Numbered from the stretch's first letter, positions 39,903 through 50,227 are shown. The stretch is 64,000 bases of DNA from Sulfuritalea sp. (GCA_016712985.1 JADJQA010000018.1:1-64000), one strand, 5' to 3'. Numbers and translations: made by a program. The notes: generated from the letters alone by a model not told the origin.

Positions 39903-40736
39903 TCAGCCGACGATATGGTAACCGCCATCGACATGCATGGTGTCGCCGGTAATAAGCTTCGCAAAATCCGAAGCGAGAAACGCCGTCGCCATACCTACAT
40001 CCTCGATCGTGACCAGCATGCGGCTGGGGGCACGTTGCGCGGCAGTCTCCATCAGCTCGTCGAAGCGATTGATTCCGGACGCGGCGCGGGTCTGGATCGG
40101 ACCGGGTGATATCGGATGGACGCGGATTCCTTTCGGTCCCAGTTCGGCCGCCAGGTAGCGGGCCGATGCCTCGAGCGCTGCCTTGACGGGCCCCATCACG
40201 TTGTAATGCTCAACCACCTTCTCCGCACCGTAATAGCTCATGGTAAATAGTGCGCCACCGTCCTTCATCAGGGGCTCCGCCAGCTTCGCCATGCGGATGA
40301 ACGAGTGGCAGGAGACATCCATCGCGCTCAGGAAACCGTCGCGCGAGCAATCGGTAACGCGGCCATGCAGATCCTCACGCGGCGCGAAAGCGATGGAATG
40401 CAGGGCGATGTCGAGTTTTCCCCAGGTCTTGTCTATGGCCTCGAACACAGCCTCCAGTTGCCCCTCTTCGCGCACGTCGCAGGGTAGGTACAGGGCCGGA
40501 TCGACCCCGAGGTGATCGGCCAGCGGCTGTGTGTACTTTTTGGTCTTGTCGTTGAGATAGGTCATCGCGATTTCTGCGCCGAGGGCACGGAAGGCGAGCG
40601 CGCAGCCGTAGGCGATGGACTGATTGTTGGCGATGCCGACGATCAAGGCCTTCTTGCCTTCAAGGGCGCCCGCAGGGCCCTTGACCTGCTCGTTGATGTC
40701 TTCGAAAAATTGTTCAGTGGCAGTCAATTGTGTCAT
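39903..40736 (-). CDS. fabI: Enoyl-ACP reductase (FabI family)
   Basis: 277 aa from ATG 40736 with AGGAG six bases upstream. NAD(P)-dependent short-chain reductase completing each fatty-acid elongation cycle. ALIVGIANNQSIAYGCALAF is the FabI variant of the glycine-rich loop. The catalytic pair is the Tyr of SYYGAEKV and the Lys of MGPVKAALE. HPISPGPIQTRAASGI and the C-terminal GDTMHVDGGYHIVG follow. It is 22 bp downstream of phaC, so probably in one operon and more likely a paralogue tied to polymer metabolism than the main housekeeping copy (inference). Confidence 0.9.
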   Translation of the reverse strand: MTQLTATEQFFEDINEQVKGPAGALEGKKALIVGIANNQSIAYGCALAFRALGAEIAMTYLNDKTKKYTQPLADHLGVDPALYLPCDVREEGQLEAVFEAIDKTWGKLDIALHSIAFAPREDLHGRVTDCSRDGFLSAMDVSCHSFIRMAKLAEPLMKDGGALFTMSYYGAEKVVEHYNVMGPVKAALEASARYLAAELGPKGIRVHPISPGPIQTRAASGINRFDELMETAAQRAPSRMLVTIEDVGMATAFLASDFAKLITGDTMHVDGGYHIVG

Positions 40737-40758
40737 CACTTTCTCCTAGGCTGTTCCA

Positions 40759-42675
40759 TCATTTCTGATACACGTAGGTGCCGGGCGCGTCGCACAAAGG
40801 CTCATAGCCCTTATCCGGGGCGCCCATGGGCGGCGGCGTAGTGCCGCCGCTCGAATGCTGCACCAGCCACTGGTCCCAGGCTGGCCACCACGAGCCTTGC
40901 GTGACCGGCGTCTGCGCCTTCCAGGTCTCGGCATCGAGGCAGCGTTCGCCTTCCTTGCAGGTCGTCATCTGGAACTTGCGGCGCGGGCGGCCTGGCTCGT
41001 TGACGATGCCGACGTTATGGCCGCCGCTGGTGAGCACGAAGGTGAGTTCGGTAGCGTCACTTTGCAGGTGCAGCTTGTACACCGAATGCCAGGGGGCGAC
41101 GTGGTCGCCGGCCGCGGCGACGCAGAAGATCGGCAGGTGGATGTCGCTGATCTGGATCGGGCGCCCCTCGACGCGGTATTTGCCCTGGAACAGCTCGTTG
41201 TCGCCGTACAGCCGGCGCAGCACCTCCGAATGCTGGCGGTAGGGCATGCGGGTGCCGTCGGCGTTCCAGGCCAGCAGGTCGAAGATGGGCTCGCGCTGGC
41301 CGAGATAGTACTCGCGCACCATCTTCGACCAGATCAGGTCCGAGGACTTCAGCAGTTGGAAGCCGCCGGAGACCTGTTTCGGATCGAGGTAGCCTTGTTC
41401 CCACATCATGTCCTCGAGCAGCGTTGCCTGGCTCGCATTCATGAACACCGAAATCTCCCCCACCTCGGTGAAATCGGTCATGGTGGTGAACAGCGTGATG
41501 CTCGCCAGACGATCATCGCCGTCGCGCGCCATCGTCGCCGCGGCGATCGTCAGCAGAATGCCGCCCAGGCAGTAGCCAACCGCGTGGATCTTGCGGTCCG
41601 GCAGCATCGCCGAGACGGCGTCGATCGCCGCCATGGTGCCGAGCTTGCGGTAGTCTTCGATCCCCAGGTCGCGGTCCTCCGGCCCTGGGTTGAGCCAGGA
41701 GATCATGAACACCGTATGGCCGCGGTCCACCAGGTACTTGACCAGGGAGTTGTGGGGCGAGAGATCCATGATGTAGTACTTCATCATCCACGCCGATTGA
41801 ATCAGCACCGGTTCGCGCTGAACGCTCGCCGTGGTGGGCGTGTACTGGATCAGCTCCATCAGGCGGTTGCGGTAGACGACCTTCCCGGGAGTGACGGCGA
41901 CCGTCTTGCCGACCTCGAACGGCTCGGTTCCGGCCGGCGGCTCGCCGCGGATACCGCGCCGAAAGTCTTCGACGAAGTTCTGCGCGCCGTACAGCAGGTT
42001 GGCGCCGCCCTCGGCGAGGGTGGTTTGCAGGATCTCGGGATTGAGCAACGGAATGTTGGAGGGCGAGAACATGTCGAGCACTTGGCGCATGATGAACGAG
42101 ACCGCCTCTTCGTCGTGCTTGGAGACTCCGCGAATGCCGGTCGTGGCGTTGTGCCACCACTGCTGATCGAGCAGGAAGGCCTGATAGATGACGTTGAACG
42201 GATAGCGCTGCCAGGCCTCATGCTCGAATCGATGGTCTTGAGCCAGGGGCTCGATGCAGGGCGCGGCGCCGGGGTCGGCCGCGCACGTCGCGGCGTAGCG
42301 TCCCAGGCGCAGTGCCTTGCTCACGGCTTTCTTGCCGAGCTCGGCCTGCTTGCCGGGAGAGCTGGCCAGATGCGCCATCCAGCCGAGAAGGTCCAGAGCG
42401 ACGGCGATAGGCGAGAGGCCGCCGGTGGCGCGGGCGACGGCCGCGTGCGTCATGCGATCCGCGCTTTCCAGCCATTCGGTCTCGTACACGGCGCGGTCGC
42501 CGATGCGCCGAGCGGGCTGGGCGCCGGGCACGCCTGCCTGACGCGATGCGGCGGCTGGATCGAGCGCGCCTTGCTTCGGTGAGGGCACAGCCGGCCCATT
42601 TGATGCGCCTGGCGCAATCGCTCTACGATCGTCGCTCGGGTTGGTCACGGATGTTGCAGTTGATGCTGGGTTCAT
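40759..42675 (-). CDS. phaC: Class I polyhydroxyalkanoate synthase
   Basis: 638 aa from ATG 42675 behind GGAGAACCGACC. Polymerises hydroxyacyl-CoA into storage granules. The N-terminal PhaC domain (RFEHEAWQRYPFNVIYQAFL) is followed by an alpha/beta hydrolase core with the lipase-like box GYCLGG holding the catalytic Cys, the Asp in VAAAGDHVAPWHSVY and the His in SGGHNVGIVNEPG. The first 45 residues are Pro/Ala-rich and less conserved. There are no phaA, phaB or phasin genes nearby; fabI follows. In a Calvin-cycle host it would store fixed carbon. Confidence 0.93.
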   Translation of the reverse strand: MNPASTATSVTNPSDDRRAIAPGASNGPAVPSPKQGALDPAAASRQAGVPGAQPARRIGDRAVYETEWLESADRMTHAAVARATGGLSPIAVALDLLGWMAHLASSPGKQAELGKKAVSKALRLGRYAATCAADPGAAPCIEPLAQDHRFEHEAWQRYPFNVIYQAFLLDQQWWHNATTGIRGVSKHDEEAVSFIMRQVLDMFSPSNIPLLNPEILQTTLAEGGANLLYGAQNFVEDFRRGIRGEPPAGTEPFEVGKTVAVTPGKVVYRNRLMELIQYTPTTASVQREPVLIQSAWMMKYYIMDLSPHNSLVKYLVDRGHTVFMISWLNPGPEDRDLGIEDYRKLGTMAAIDAVSAMLPDRKIHAVGYCLGGILLTIAAATMARDGDDRLASITLFTTMTDFTEVGEISVFMNASQATLLEDMMWEQGYLDPKQVSGGFQLLKSSDLIWSKMVREYYLGQREPIFDLLAWNADGTRMPYRQHSEVLRRLYGDNELFQGKYRVEGRPIQISDIHLPIFCVAAAGDHVAPWHSVYKLHLQSDATELTFVLTSGGHNVGIVNEPGRPRRKFQMTTCKEGERCLDAETWKAQTPVTQGSWWPAWDQWLVQHSSGGTTPPPMGAPDKGYEPLCDAPGTYVYQK

Positions 42676-42855
42676 GGTCGGTTCTCCATTCATATGACAC
42701 TCTTGTGATGCTCAACGGGTAGCGTACTCGCATCCGATCGCCGAGAGGTAAGCGAAAGGTCAGGCTTTGGTCTGCATCTCGTCGCGCTGGTTCTCGCGGC
42801 ATCGCCGGTCGCTGCCGACGAGCTTCAGAAGATTGATTCGGAGCAACCTGTTCAG

Positions 42856-44505
42856 CTACTCCACGGGCACCCGCGCGGGCGCGACCTCGATCCGCGCGGC
42901 GCCCACCGCTGTCGGCCCACTGCCGACCATGCGCGCGATGTCCCGCTTCATCAGCTCCCGAATGGCGGGCGATTCGAGGATTGCCGACCTCGCTGCGGCG
43001 CGAAGCCGATCGACTGCTTCACTTGGCAGAACGAGCGAAGTAGGCAAACGGTGCAGATAATCGCGCTCGGCCGAGTCCTTCAGGACCGCGAATGACACGT
43101 CGATCACGTGGATGTTGATGTCCGGCGCGCGCAGGATGAAATCCAGCTTCGGATTTCCCTCCGCTATCGGCTTGATGGCCGCGCGCACCACCCGCAACAC
43201 TTCCCACCCCGCCTGCATATCCTTCAGCGTCTCGACGGTGTCATACGAGTAGCGATCGATCGGCGCGCCGGCCGCCTTGATGAGCAGTTCGATCATTCCA
43301 GGGGGGTCCTCGTTCAAGCTCCAGTCGTTGGGAGGAGTTGCCAGCGAGTTGACAACGAAGACGAAGACCTCGCGCAAGTGGTCAAACGGCGTCTCCATGC
43401 CCAATGCGTGGAGCGACGCGAACGTCGATAGGACATCCAGCACACCCCGAGCGCCGATATTGTCGGAGATGCCGCCGTCCACAAGATGAAGGTAGGGTCG
43501 CCGCGACCGGTCGGCGTAGGCTCGCAATTCATTCAGATGTTTGATCGAGCGTACGGCGGATCGCGGAGGATCGGGAAGGTCGAGGATCAGCCTGGCCCAC
43601 GCGGGGGGGCGGTAATCGCAGGTTCCGCCGTGGTTGTCGATGGTGATGGCCGACAGCACCACCGGAACGGCGGACGAAGCCGCGGCCGCGCGGGCGAGGC
43701 GGAAACCGCCCAAGTCTGTGCACAATGTATCGAACGTCGGCTTGTTGAAGTCGATGCGCGTTCCCTCGGACAGGTCCGTGGCGCTCACGACGATTTGCGG
43801 ACCGTCACGCTTCAGGTCGGCATAGGTCGCGCCGTTGAACAACACCTCGTCGTAGAGATCCGCGGCAAGCTCCGATCGGCCCCACCCCGTTGAAGCAAGC
43901 GCGCCCCAGTTAAAGGGATTGAGCACGCGGGCGATCAACTGGCCCTGGACGTCCCGCCGGAGAAATCGCTTCTCGTAGTCGTCGAAGAGCTGGTCGCCGT
44001 AGAGCCCGTAGGCAAGAGCAGTGAAGCTTCCGCCCGATACGCCGGTAATCAGCTCGACTTCGTCGAGAGCCCGGACCTTGCGCCCGCCCGGCGTAGTGAT
44101 CTCGATGTCGCGCAGGGTCTCCAGCACACCGTAGGAGAATGCAGCCGCACGCATGCCCCCTCCCGAAAACGCAAGCAGGACGAGATGCTGGCGATCCTCC
44201 AGGCTCTCCGCAGGCCGCTGCAACGTATACGTCGTCGTCGGATCGAAGTGCTCGATCCGCGGACTGACCGGACGCGTGGCGCAGCCGGCGAGGCCGAAGA
44301 CGATCAGCAGCACCACGAGTACGAAGCAAGAGCCCGGCAGGCGATCCTTCGCTGGTCCGACGCTGGACCGCGCTTTGCGGCGAACGGCTCGCGCCGCGGG
44401 CATCCCGAGTCGCGACCGCGGTTCAGGAGCACGTGATCCTCGGGCTCCACAATCGCGGTATATCAACTCGTCCATTACTACGTCATGCCGCGGTGGCAGG
44501 CGCAA
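42856..44505 (-). CDS. Patatin-like phospholipase, lipoprotein
   Basis: Up to 549 aa. The start is uncertain: ATG 44505 overlaps the efflux pump gene, ATG 44475 (MDELIYRD) follows its stop by eight bases, and a later ATG at 44403 would place the signal sequence nearer the N-terminus. A lipobox LVVLLIVFGLAGC suggests anchoring to the outer membrane. Patatin signatures: LAFSGGGMRAAAFSYGVLE (oxyanion loop), nucleophile Ser in ITGVSGGSFTALAY, and catalytic Asp in LHLVDGGISDNIGA. It likely cleaves phospholipid acyl chains. It is probably co-transcribed with the RND pump. Confidence 0.85.
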   Translation of the reverse strand: MRLPPRHDVVMDELIYRDCGARGSRAPEPRSRLGMPAARAVRRKARSSVGPAKDRLPGSCFVLVVLLIVFGLAGCATRPVSPRIEHFDPTTTYTLQRPAESLEDRQHLVLLAFSGGGMRAAAFSYGVLETLRDIEITTPGGRKVRALDEVELITGVSGGSFTALAYGLYGDQLFDDYEKRFLRRDVQGQLIARVLNPFNWGALASTGWGRSELAADLYDEVLFNGATYADLKRDGPQIVVSATDLSEGTRIDFNKPTFDTLCTDLGGFRLARAAAASSAVPVVLSAITIDNHGGTCDYRPPAWARLILDLPDPPRSAVRSIKHLNELRAYADRSRRPYLHLVDGGISDNIGARGVLDVLSTFASLHALGMETPFDHLREVFVFVVNSLATPPNDWSLNEDPPGMIELLIKAAGAPIDRYSYDTVETLKDMQAGWEVLRVVRAAIKPIAEGNPKLDFILRAPDINIHVIDVSFAVLKDSAERDYLHRLPTSLVLPSEAVDRLRAAARSAILESPAIRELMKRDIARMVGSGPTAVGAARIEVAPARVPVE

Positions 44506-47500
44506 AGTCCGGATCCGGCGCAGGCGTGCGGCCCACTTTGAACCAAGCTGCGTAAAGGGCCGGCACGAAGAAGATCGTCAGCATGGTGGCGACCGTGAGC
44601 CCGCCCATGATGGCGATCGCCATGGGCCCCCAGAACACGCTGCGCGTCAGCGGAATCATTGCCAACACGGTGGCTGCCGCGGTGAGCACCACCGGACGGG
44701 TCCGATGGACGGCCGCTTCGACGACCGCCGTCCAGGTGTCCAGTCCCCCGGCGATCTCGATCTGCACCTGATCCACCAGGATCACGGAGTTGCGCATGAT
44801 CATCCCGCTCAGCGCGGTGACGCCGAGGATCGCGACGAAGCCGAGCGGTGCCTGGAAAATCAGCAGCGCGGCGACGACCCCGATGAATCCGAGCGGCGCC
44901 GTCAGGAACACCATGAACATCGTGGAGAAGTTCTTCAGTTGCAGCATCAGGATCGTCAGGATCGTGACCAGCATGACCGGGAAGACCGCCATCAGCGCGC
45001 GGTTGGCCTTCTCGCTTTCCTCGACGGCACCGCCGACGTCGATGCGATAGCCGAACGGCAGTTTCGCTTCGATGTCCTTCAGCATCGGCTGGATCGACTG
45101 CGTCACCGACACGCCCTGCTCGCCGTCCGTGACGTCGGCGCGCACGGTAATGGCCATGTCGCGGTTGCGGCGCCATAGCACCGGCTCCTCGAGCTCGTAC
45201 GTGACGCGCGCGACCTGGGACAACGGCACAACCGTGCCTTGGCGCGTGAACAGATTGACGTCCTTCAGCGTGTCGAGATCGAGACGCTCGGACGGCACCG
45301 CCCGGGCAACGATGTCGATCAGGTCTTCGCGCTCGCGCAGATGCGACAGCGTCGCGCCGTTCATCACGGTCTGGGTCACGAATGCCACGTCGACCGGCGC
45401 CAGACCGAGCGCACGCGCCTTGTCCTGGTCGAGATCCACTTTCATGGTGCGAACCGGGTCGTTCCAGTCGAGCTGGAGGTCGCGCACCTTCGGGCTCGAC
45501 CTGACCACCGCTTCGACCTCACGCGCGATCGAACGAACGATCTGGGTGTCCGGACCGACGACGCGGAACTGGACCGGGAAGCCGACCGGGGGTCCCAACT
45601 CGAGACGGGTGACGCGGACCCACATCTGCGGGAACTGCTCGTCCACACTCGCCATCATTCGCGAACGCACCCGCTCACGCGCCTCCATGTCGCGCGTCAT
45701 GACGATGAACGACGCGTAGCCAGGGTTGGGCAGCTCGGGATCGAGCGAGAGATAAAAGCGCGGCTGTCCCGCACCGGTGTACGCGGTGAAGAACCGAACG
45801 TCCTCGTCCTGCTTCAGCACCGCCTCCATTTTCTTGACCTGCTCGGTCGTTGCGGCGAACGACGAGCCTTCCTTCAGGCGCAGCTCGACAATCAGTTCGG
45901 GCCGCGAGCTGTTGGGGAAGAACTGCTGCGGCACGAATCGGCTGGCGAAGATCGCGACAGCCAGGGCGGCGACGGTGGCGCCGATGACCCACCAGCGCCG
46001 CTCGATGGCGAGGTCGATCCAGCCGCGCAGCTTGCGGTAGAAGGGGGTGTTGTAAGGGTCAAATGCGGGGTCGCCGCCATGCTGGTGCTTGCCGAAGTCC
46101 TTGGGCAGCATGTTGACGGCGAGGTAGGGCGTGATAATCCCCGAAACAACCCACGAGAACAGCACCGCCGTGCCGACGATCCAGAAGATGCCACCCGCGT
46201 ATTCCCCGGTAGTCGACTGGGAGAAGCCGATCGGCATGAAGGCGGCAACGGTGATCAACGCGCCGGTCAGCCGGGGCATGGCGGTCGCCGCGTAGGAGAA
46301 GGCGGCGGCCTTGAGGCGATCCCAGCCTTCCTCCATCTTCACCACCATCATCTCGACGGCGATGATGCCGTCGTCGACCAGCAGGCCGAGCGCGATGATC
46401 AGCGAGCCGAGCGAGACCCGCTCCAGGTTCCAGCCCATCGCCAGCATGACAAGGGCGACGACGCCGAGCACGATCGGCACCGACAGGCCGACCACGATGC
46501 CGGTGCGCCAGCCGAGGCTGATCAGGCAGACCGCCAGCACGATCGCGAGCGCTTCCAGCAGCGAGCGTTCGAATTCCCAGATGGATTCGCTGACGACAGT
46601 CGGCTGATCGGCGACGCGCTCGAGCTCGACGCCGTAGGGCAGTTCGGCCTGCAGCTTGGCGACCGCGCTCTCGATCGCCTTGCCGAAATCGACGATGTTG
46701 CCGTCGTTGGTCATGGTGATGCCGAGCATCAGGACCTGCTGCCCATTGTGGCGCACGGTGTAGGTCGGCGGATCTTCGTAGCCGCGCGTGATCGTCGTGA
46801 AGTCGCCGAGCTTGATCAGCCGGCCGCCGGCGGCGATCGGCACGTTGCGGATATCGTCGAGGTTCGCGAACTGGCCGCTGACGCGCACCAGCACCCGGTC
46901 ACCGCTGGTGTCGATCGAGCCGGCGGCGAGCACGCTGTTCTGGCTCCTCAGGCTTTCGGCGATCGCTAGCGGCGTGATGCCGAGCGCGGCCAGCCGCTGG
47001 TGCGAGAACTCGACGTAGACCTTCTTGGCCTGCTTGCCATAGATGTCGATCTTCTTCACCATCGGCACCTTCAGCAGGCGGCGCTTGATGTCCTCGGATA
47101 CGTCGGAAAGCTCGGCGAGGCTGACACCGTCGCCCTTGACGGCATACAGCAGCCCGGTCACATCGCCGAATTCGTCGTTGAACATCGGGCCGATGACGCC
47201 TTCGGGCAGTTCGTTCTTGATGTCGCTGAACTTCTTGCGCGTCTGGTACCACGCCTCCCGCTGATCCGCGTGCGAGGTGCCGCCCTTTACGGTGATCAGC
47301 ATGGCGCCGTAGCCCTGGCGCGCATAGGTCTTGACCTTCTCGAAGTGATCGAGCTGCTCGAACTTCTTCTCCATCCGGTTGAGCAGCTCGTCCTGGACCT
47401 GCTGCGCCGTCGCGCCGGGCCAGATCACCATCGCCGTCATCGATGGCACCGAGAAGTTCGGATCCTCGAGCTGGCCGAGCCTGGTGAAGCCGAGTACGCC

Positions 47501-47581
47501 GCCGATGGCGATCACGAGGATCAGGAATAGCACGACGGCGCGGTTGTTCAGCGCCCATTCGGTGAGGTTGAAGGATTTCAT
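44483..47581 (-). CDS. RND efflux permease (HAE1-like)
   Basis: 1032 aa from ATG 47581, overlapping the adaptor stop (TGATG). Inner-membrane proton antiporter pumping compounds out through the adaptor and outer-membrane channel. Opens MKSFNLTEWALNNRAVVLFL; twelve membrane segments, the TM4 proton relay LLVDDGIIAVEMM, and LSGMIMRNSVILVDQ in the second half. The two large periplasmic loops are normal. Intact. The substrate cannot be predicted from sequence. Confidence 0.93.
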   Translation of the reverse strand: MKSFNLTEWALNNRAVVLFLILVIAIGGVLGFTRLGQLEDPNFSVPSMTAMVIWPGATAQQVQDELLNRMEKKFEQLDHFEKVKTYARQGYGAMLITVKGGTSHADQREAWYQTRKKFSDIKNELPEGVIGPMFNDEFGDVTGLLYAVKGDGVSLAELSDVSEDIKRRLLKVPMVKKIDIYGKQAKKVYVEFSHQRLAALGITPLAIAESLRSQNSVLAAGSIDTSGDRVLVRVSGQFANLDDIRNVPIAAGGRLIKLGDFTTITRGYEDPPTYTVRHNGQQVLMLGITMTNDGNIVDFGKAIESAVAKLQAELPYGVELERVADQPTVVSESIWEFERSLLEALAIVLAVCLISLGWRTGIVVGLSVPIVLGVVALVMLAMGWNLERVSLGSLIIALGLLVDDGIIAVEMMVVKMEEGWDRLKAAAFSYAATAMPRLTGALITVAAFMPIGFSQSTTGEYAGGIFWIVGTAVLFSWVVSGIITPYLAVNMLPKDFGKHQHGGDPAFDPYNTPFYRKLRGWIDLAIERRWWVIGATVAALAVAIFASRFVPQQFFPNSSRPELIVELRLKEGSSFAATTEQVKKMEAVLKQDEDVRFFTAYTGAGQPRFYLSLDPELPNPGYASFIVMTRDMEARERVRSRMMASVDEQFPQMWVRVTRLELGPPVGFPVQFRVVGPDTQIVRSIAREVEAVVRSSPKVRDLQLDWNDPVRTMKVDLDQDKARALGLAPVDVAFVTQTVMNGATLSHLREREDLIDIVARAVPSERLDLDTLKDVNLFTRQGTVVPLSQVARVTYELEEPVLWRRNRDMAITVRADVTDGEQGVSVTQSIQPMLKDIEAKLPFGYRIDVGGAVEESEKANRALMAVFPVMLVTILTILMLQLKNFSTMFMVFLTAPLGFIGVVAALLIFQAPLGFVAILGVTALSGMIMRNSVILVDQVQIEIAGGLDTWTAVVEAAVHRTRPVVLTAAATVLAMIPLTRSVFWGPMAIAIMGGLTVATMLTIFFVPALYAAWFKVGRTPAPDPDFAPATAA

Positions 47582-48696
47582 CACTTGGCCTGCGGGACGA
47601 CGGCTGCGCTCGGTGTGGCACCAGGCAGGGCCACATGAAGTCCGGGCGCCATCTTCTGCACGCCCGCGATGACGACCAGCTCGCCCGCAGGCGGCCCGGA
47701 GACGAGCACCTCGTCGTTGCGATAGCCGTGGACGGTGACGCCGAGCAGGTCGGCCGTTCCGACCGGCTCGGACCCGGTGCGACGAACAACCCACACCGCG
47801 GGCTTGCCCTTGCTCTGCGTCATCGCGGCGGCCGGAATCGCCGCCGCCGGGGTTTCGCCGTCCGGGCGCTCGACGACCAGCGTGGCGGTCGCGCCGAGTG
47901 GCAGCCGCCGCGGCACTGCGGGCTTCAAGCGGGCACGGAAGGTCCGCGTTTGCGCCGCCGCCTGCGGCGACAGTTCGCGCAGCACCACGTCGAAGATCTG
48001 GTCGGGCGCGCTTGCCAGCCACGCCCTGTACCGGGACGCCTTGAATACGGACAAGTGATCCTCCGGCACATCGGCAATGATCTCCGGCTCCCCCTCATTC
48101 GCGATCGAAACGACGGGCTGTCCTTCGGCGACGACCTGCCCGACCTCGAAGCGCACCGCTATTACGACACCGCTTTGCGACGCACGCAGCACCGTGTACT
48201 TCAGCCGATTGCGCGCGAGTTCGAGCTGCCGCGCCGTGGCCTCGGCTGTTGCCGTTGCAGTCTCTGCACTGCTCTGCGCCTTCTCGTCGTCGGCTACGCT
48301 GACCGAGCCGTCAAGCTTCAGTGCATCCAGCCGTTTTCGATCAGATTCCGCTTGACGCGCCTGCGTCGTGGCCGCGACGAACTGCTGCCGCGCCACTTCC
48401 TCGGCGTGGCGGTAATCAGCGTCGTCGAGCACGGCCAGGACGTCGCCTTCGCGCACCTTCTGGCCGACATCGACCTTGCGCTGGAGGACTTTGCCGCCGA
48501 CGCGAAATGCTTCGTTTACTTCGTGGCGCGACTGCACGGTGCCGACGTATCGATTCGCTTCGCGGGTCTTGTCGTAGCGCAGTTCGACGGTGCGGACCGG
48601 CCGCAGCGCGTCGGCGGGCGGCTTCTCCGGTGTGCACGCGGAAAGCGTGGCGGCGATGGTTGCGGCAAGAAGGGCCGCGGCAGGGAAGGTTTTCAC
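47581..48696 (-). CDS. RND efflux periplasmic adaptor lipoprotein
   Basis: 371 aa from a GTG at 48696 with GAGGAATTACC upstream. A lipobox (LLAATIAATLSAC) ends the signal. The fold contains the biotinyl-lipoyl part (KVLQRKVDVGQKVREGDVLA), a coiled hairpin (EEVARQQFVAATTQARQAES), and the barrel ASQSGVVIAVRFEVGQVVAEG. Membrane fusion protein linking permease and OMF. It begins 26 bp after the OMF stop and overlaps the permease gene. Confidence 0.9.
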   Translation of the reverse strand: MKTFPAAALLAATIAATLSACTPEKPPADALRPVRTVELRYDKTREANRYVGTVQSRHEVNEAFRVGGKVLQRKVDVGQKVREGDVLAVLDDADYRHAEEVARQQFVAATTQARQAESDRKRLDALKLDGSVSVADDEKAQSSAETATATAEATARQLELARNRLKYTVLRASQSGVVIAVRFEVGQVVAEGQPVVSIANEGEPEIIADVPEDHLSVFKASRYRAWLASAPDQIFDVVLRELSPQAAAQTRTFRARLKPAVPRRLPLGATATLVVERPDGETPAAAIPAAAMTQSKGKPAVWVVRRTGSEPVGTADLLGVTVHGYRNDEVLVSGPPAGELVVIAGVQKMAPGLHVALPGATPSAAVVPQAK

Positions 48697-48721
48697 GGTA
48701 ATTCCTCGTTGGCGACGGGTT

Positions 48722-50227
48722 TCATGAATTCGGCGAAGGCGCGGCGCTGGACTCGGCAGGCTGGCTGGCAGTCTCGAAAGCCTGCCAGCCGCCGCCAAGC
48801 GCCTTGTACAACTGCACGCTGTCGAGCAGCAGGCGGGTGTTGCTGTCGTTTGCACCGAGCCGCACCGTCAGGCGTGTGCGCTGCGCATCGAGTAGCGGCA
48901 GCAGATCGATCTGCCCACGGTCGTACAGCGATTGCGCACGACCAAGCGCCGCGTCTGCGGAAGCGGCGGCGCTCTGCAGGGCTTCGGCCCGCCGCCGTTC
49001 ATCCCTGAGCGCGACGAGCGCGTTCTCGACATCCTCGAGCGCGCGCACGATCCCATCTTCGTAGCGGAGCATCGCCTCGGATTGGTTGCTCTCGGCGATG
49101 TCGTTGATGGCTTGCGTCCGTCCTGCATTGAAGATTGGCATGGTCAGCAGCCCGAGCACACCGCTGAAGCGGGCCGCGCCAAGGCTGAATCCGTTCACGT
49201 CCACGCTCTCGCGGCCGAACATCGCGCCGAGAAAGAGCCGCGGGAACCACTCGGCCGCGGCCTGCTCGCGGCGGAAATTGGCCGCGTCGAGACGCGCCTG
49301 CAGGGCAAGCAGGTCCGGCCGCCGTTGCAGCAGTGCGGCGGGTTGTCCGGGCCGGGTCGGCGGTACGACGACCTCGCCGCTCCAGGGCGCGACGCTGGCG
49401 GCGTTGAATGCCTGGTCTCCGATGAGGACGGCGATGCGGTGGCGCGAGATCGCAACCAGCGTCTCGAGCGGCGGTATCGCTGCGCGCGCCCTCGAAGCCT
49501 CGGTCTGCGCGCGCTCGACATCGAACGGCGTGGCGAGGCCCACGCGTTGCCGGGCAGAGACGAGGCGCAGCGTTTCGTCCTGCGCGGCGGATATCGCACG
49601 CTCGGTCTCGAGCTGGCGCAGCGCGCCGACCAGCGTGAAGTAATTGGCCGCGACATCGGTCAGTACCAGAAGACGCACGCCCCTCGCGCCGTGCTCGGCC
49701 GCCATCGTGTCGGCGGCGGCCGCCGTCGCACCCGCTCGCAGGCGTCCGGAGAGATCGATTTCCCAGGAGATGTTGACGCTGCCGCCTGCCGCCTTGATAT
49801 CCGGAACTGCCTGATTGGCCGGCGAGCCGTACCGGGTGCGGTAATCGAACTCCCCGGCGCTCACGCCGACGCTCGGGAAGAGCCACGAGCGACTGATCGT
49901 CTCGCCGGCCCGCGCCGCGCGGACGCGCTCCGCCGCAATCTTGATGTCGCGGTTCTCGCGCGCGGCGCGGCGCACCAGGTCGGACAGCACTGGGTCGCGG
50001 TAGCTTTCCCACCAGGCAACCTCGGGCTCCTCCGCGACCGCGGCCACGGTCGCTTGCGCAAACCCGCTCGGCACGTCGACGGAGGATTGCAGGAACGGCG
50101 TGGAACAGCCGACGAGTGCGAGCGACGCAGCAAGGGCCGCGATTGCGCGCGCCGAGACTTCCGCGCGGCTCATGATCGCTGCCGTCTTCAGCCTGCGCGT
50201 CTGGGTAATGAAAGCAATGATGACCAT
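48722..50227 (-). CDS. NodT-family outer-membrane efflux lipoprotein
   Basis: 501 aa from ATG 50227, or 483 from ATG 50173 (MSRAEVSARAIAALAASLAL), which places the lipobox LALVGCSTP in the usual position and is preferred for the mature protein. TolC-like domain pairs (VAWWESYRDPVLSDLVRRAA, LRLVSARQRVGLATPFDVER; GQIDLLPLLDAQRTRLTVR) form the trimeric channel. First gene of the triplet with adaptor and permease. Confidence 0.9.
   Translation of the reverse strand: MVIIAFITQTRRLKTAAIMSRAEVSARAIAALAASLALVGCSTPFLQSSVDVPSGFAQATVAAVAEEPEVAWWESYRDPVLSDLVRRAARENRDIKIAAERVRAARAGETISRSWLFPSVGVSAGEFDYRTRYGSPANQAVPDIKAAGGSVNISWEIDLSGRLRAGATAAAADTMAAEHGARGVRLLVLTDVAANYFTLVGALRQLETERAISAAQDETLRLVSARQRVGLATPFDVERAQTEASRARAAIPPLETLVAISRHRIAVLIGDQAFNAASVAPWSGEVVVPPTRPGQPAALLQRRPDLLALQARLDAANFRREQAAAEWFPRLFLGAMFGRESVDVNGFSLGAARFSGVLGLLTMPIFNAGRTQAINDIAESNQSEAMLRYEDGIVRALEDVENALVALRDERRRAEALQSAAASADAALGRAQSLYDRGQIDLLPLLDAQRTRLTVRLGANDSNTRLLLDSVQLYKALGGGWQAFETASQPAESSAAPSPNS

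Noticed and set aside
40855..42582. 575-residue frame opposite phaC
   Set aside because: Antisense shadow with no recognisable motif.
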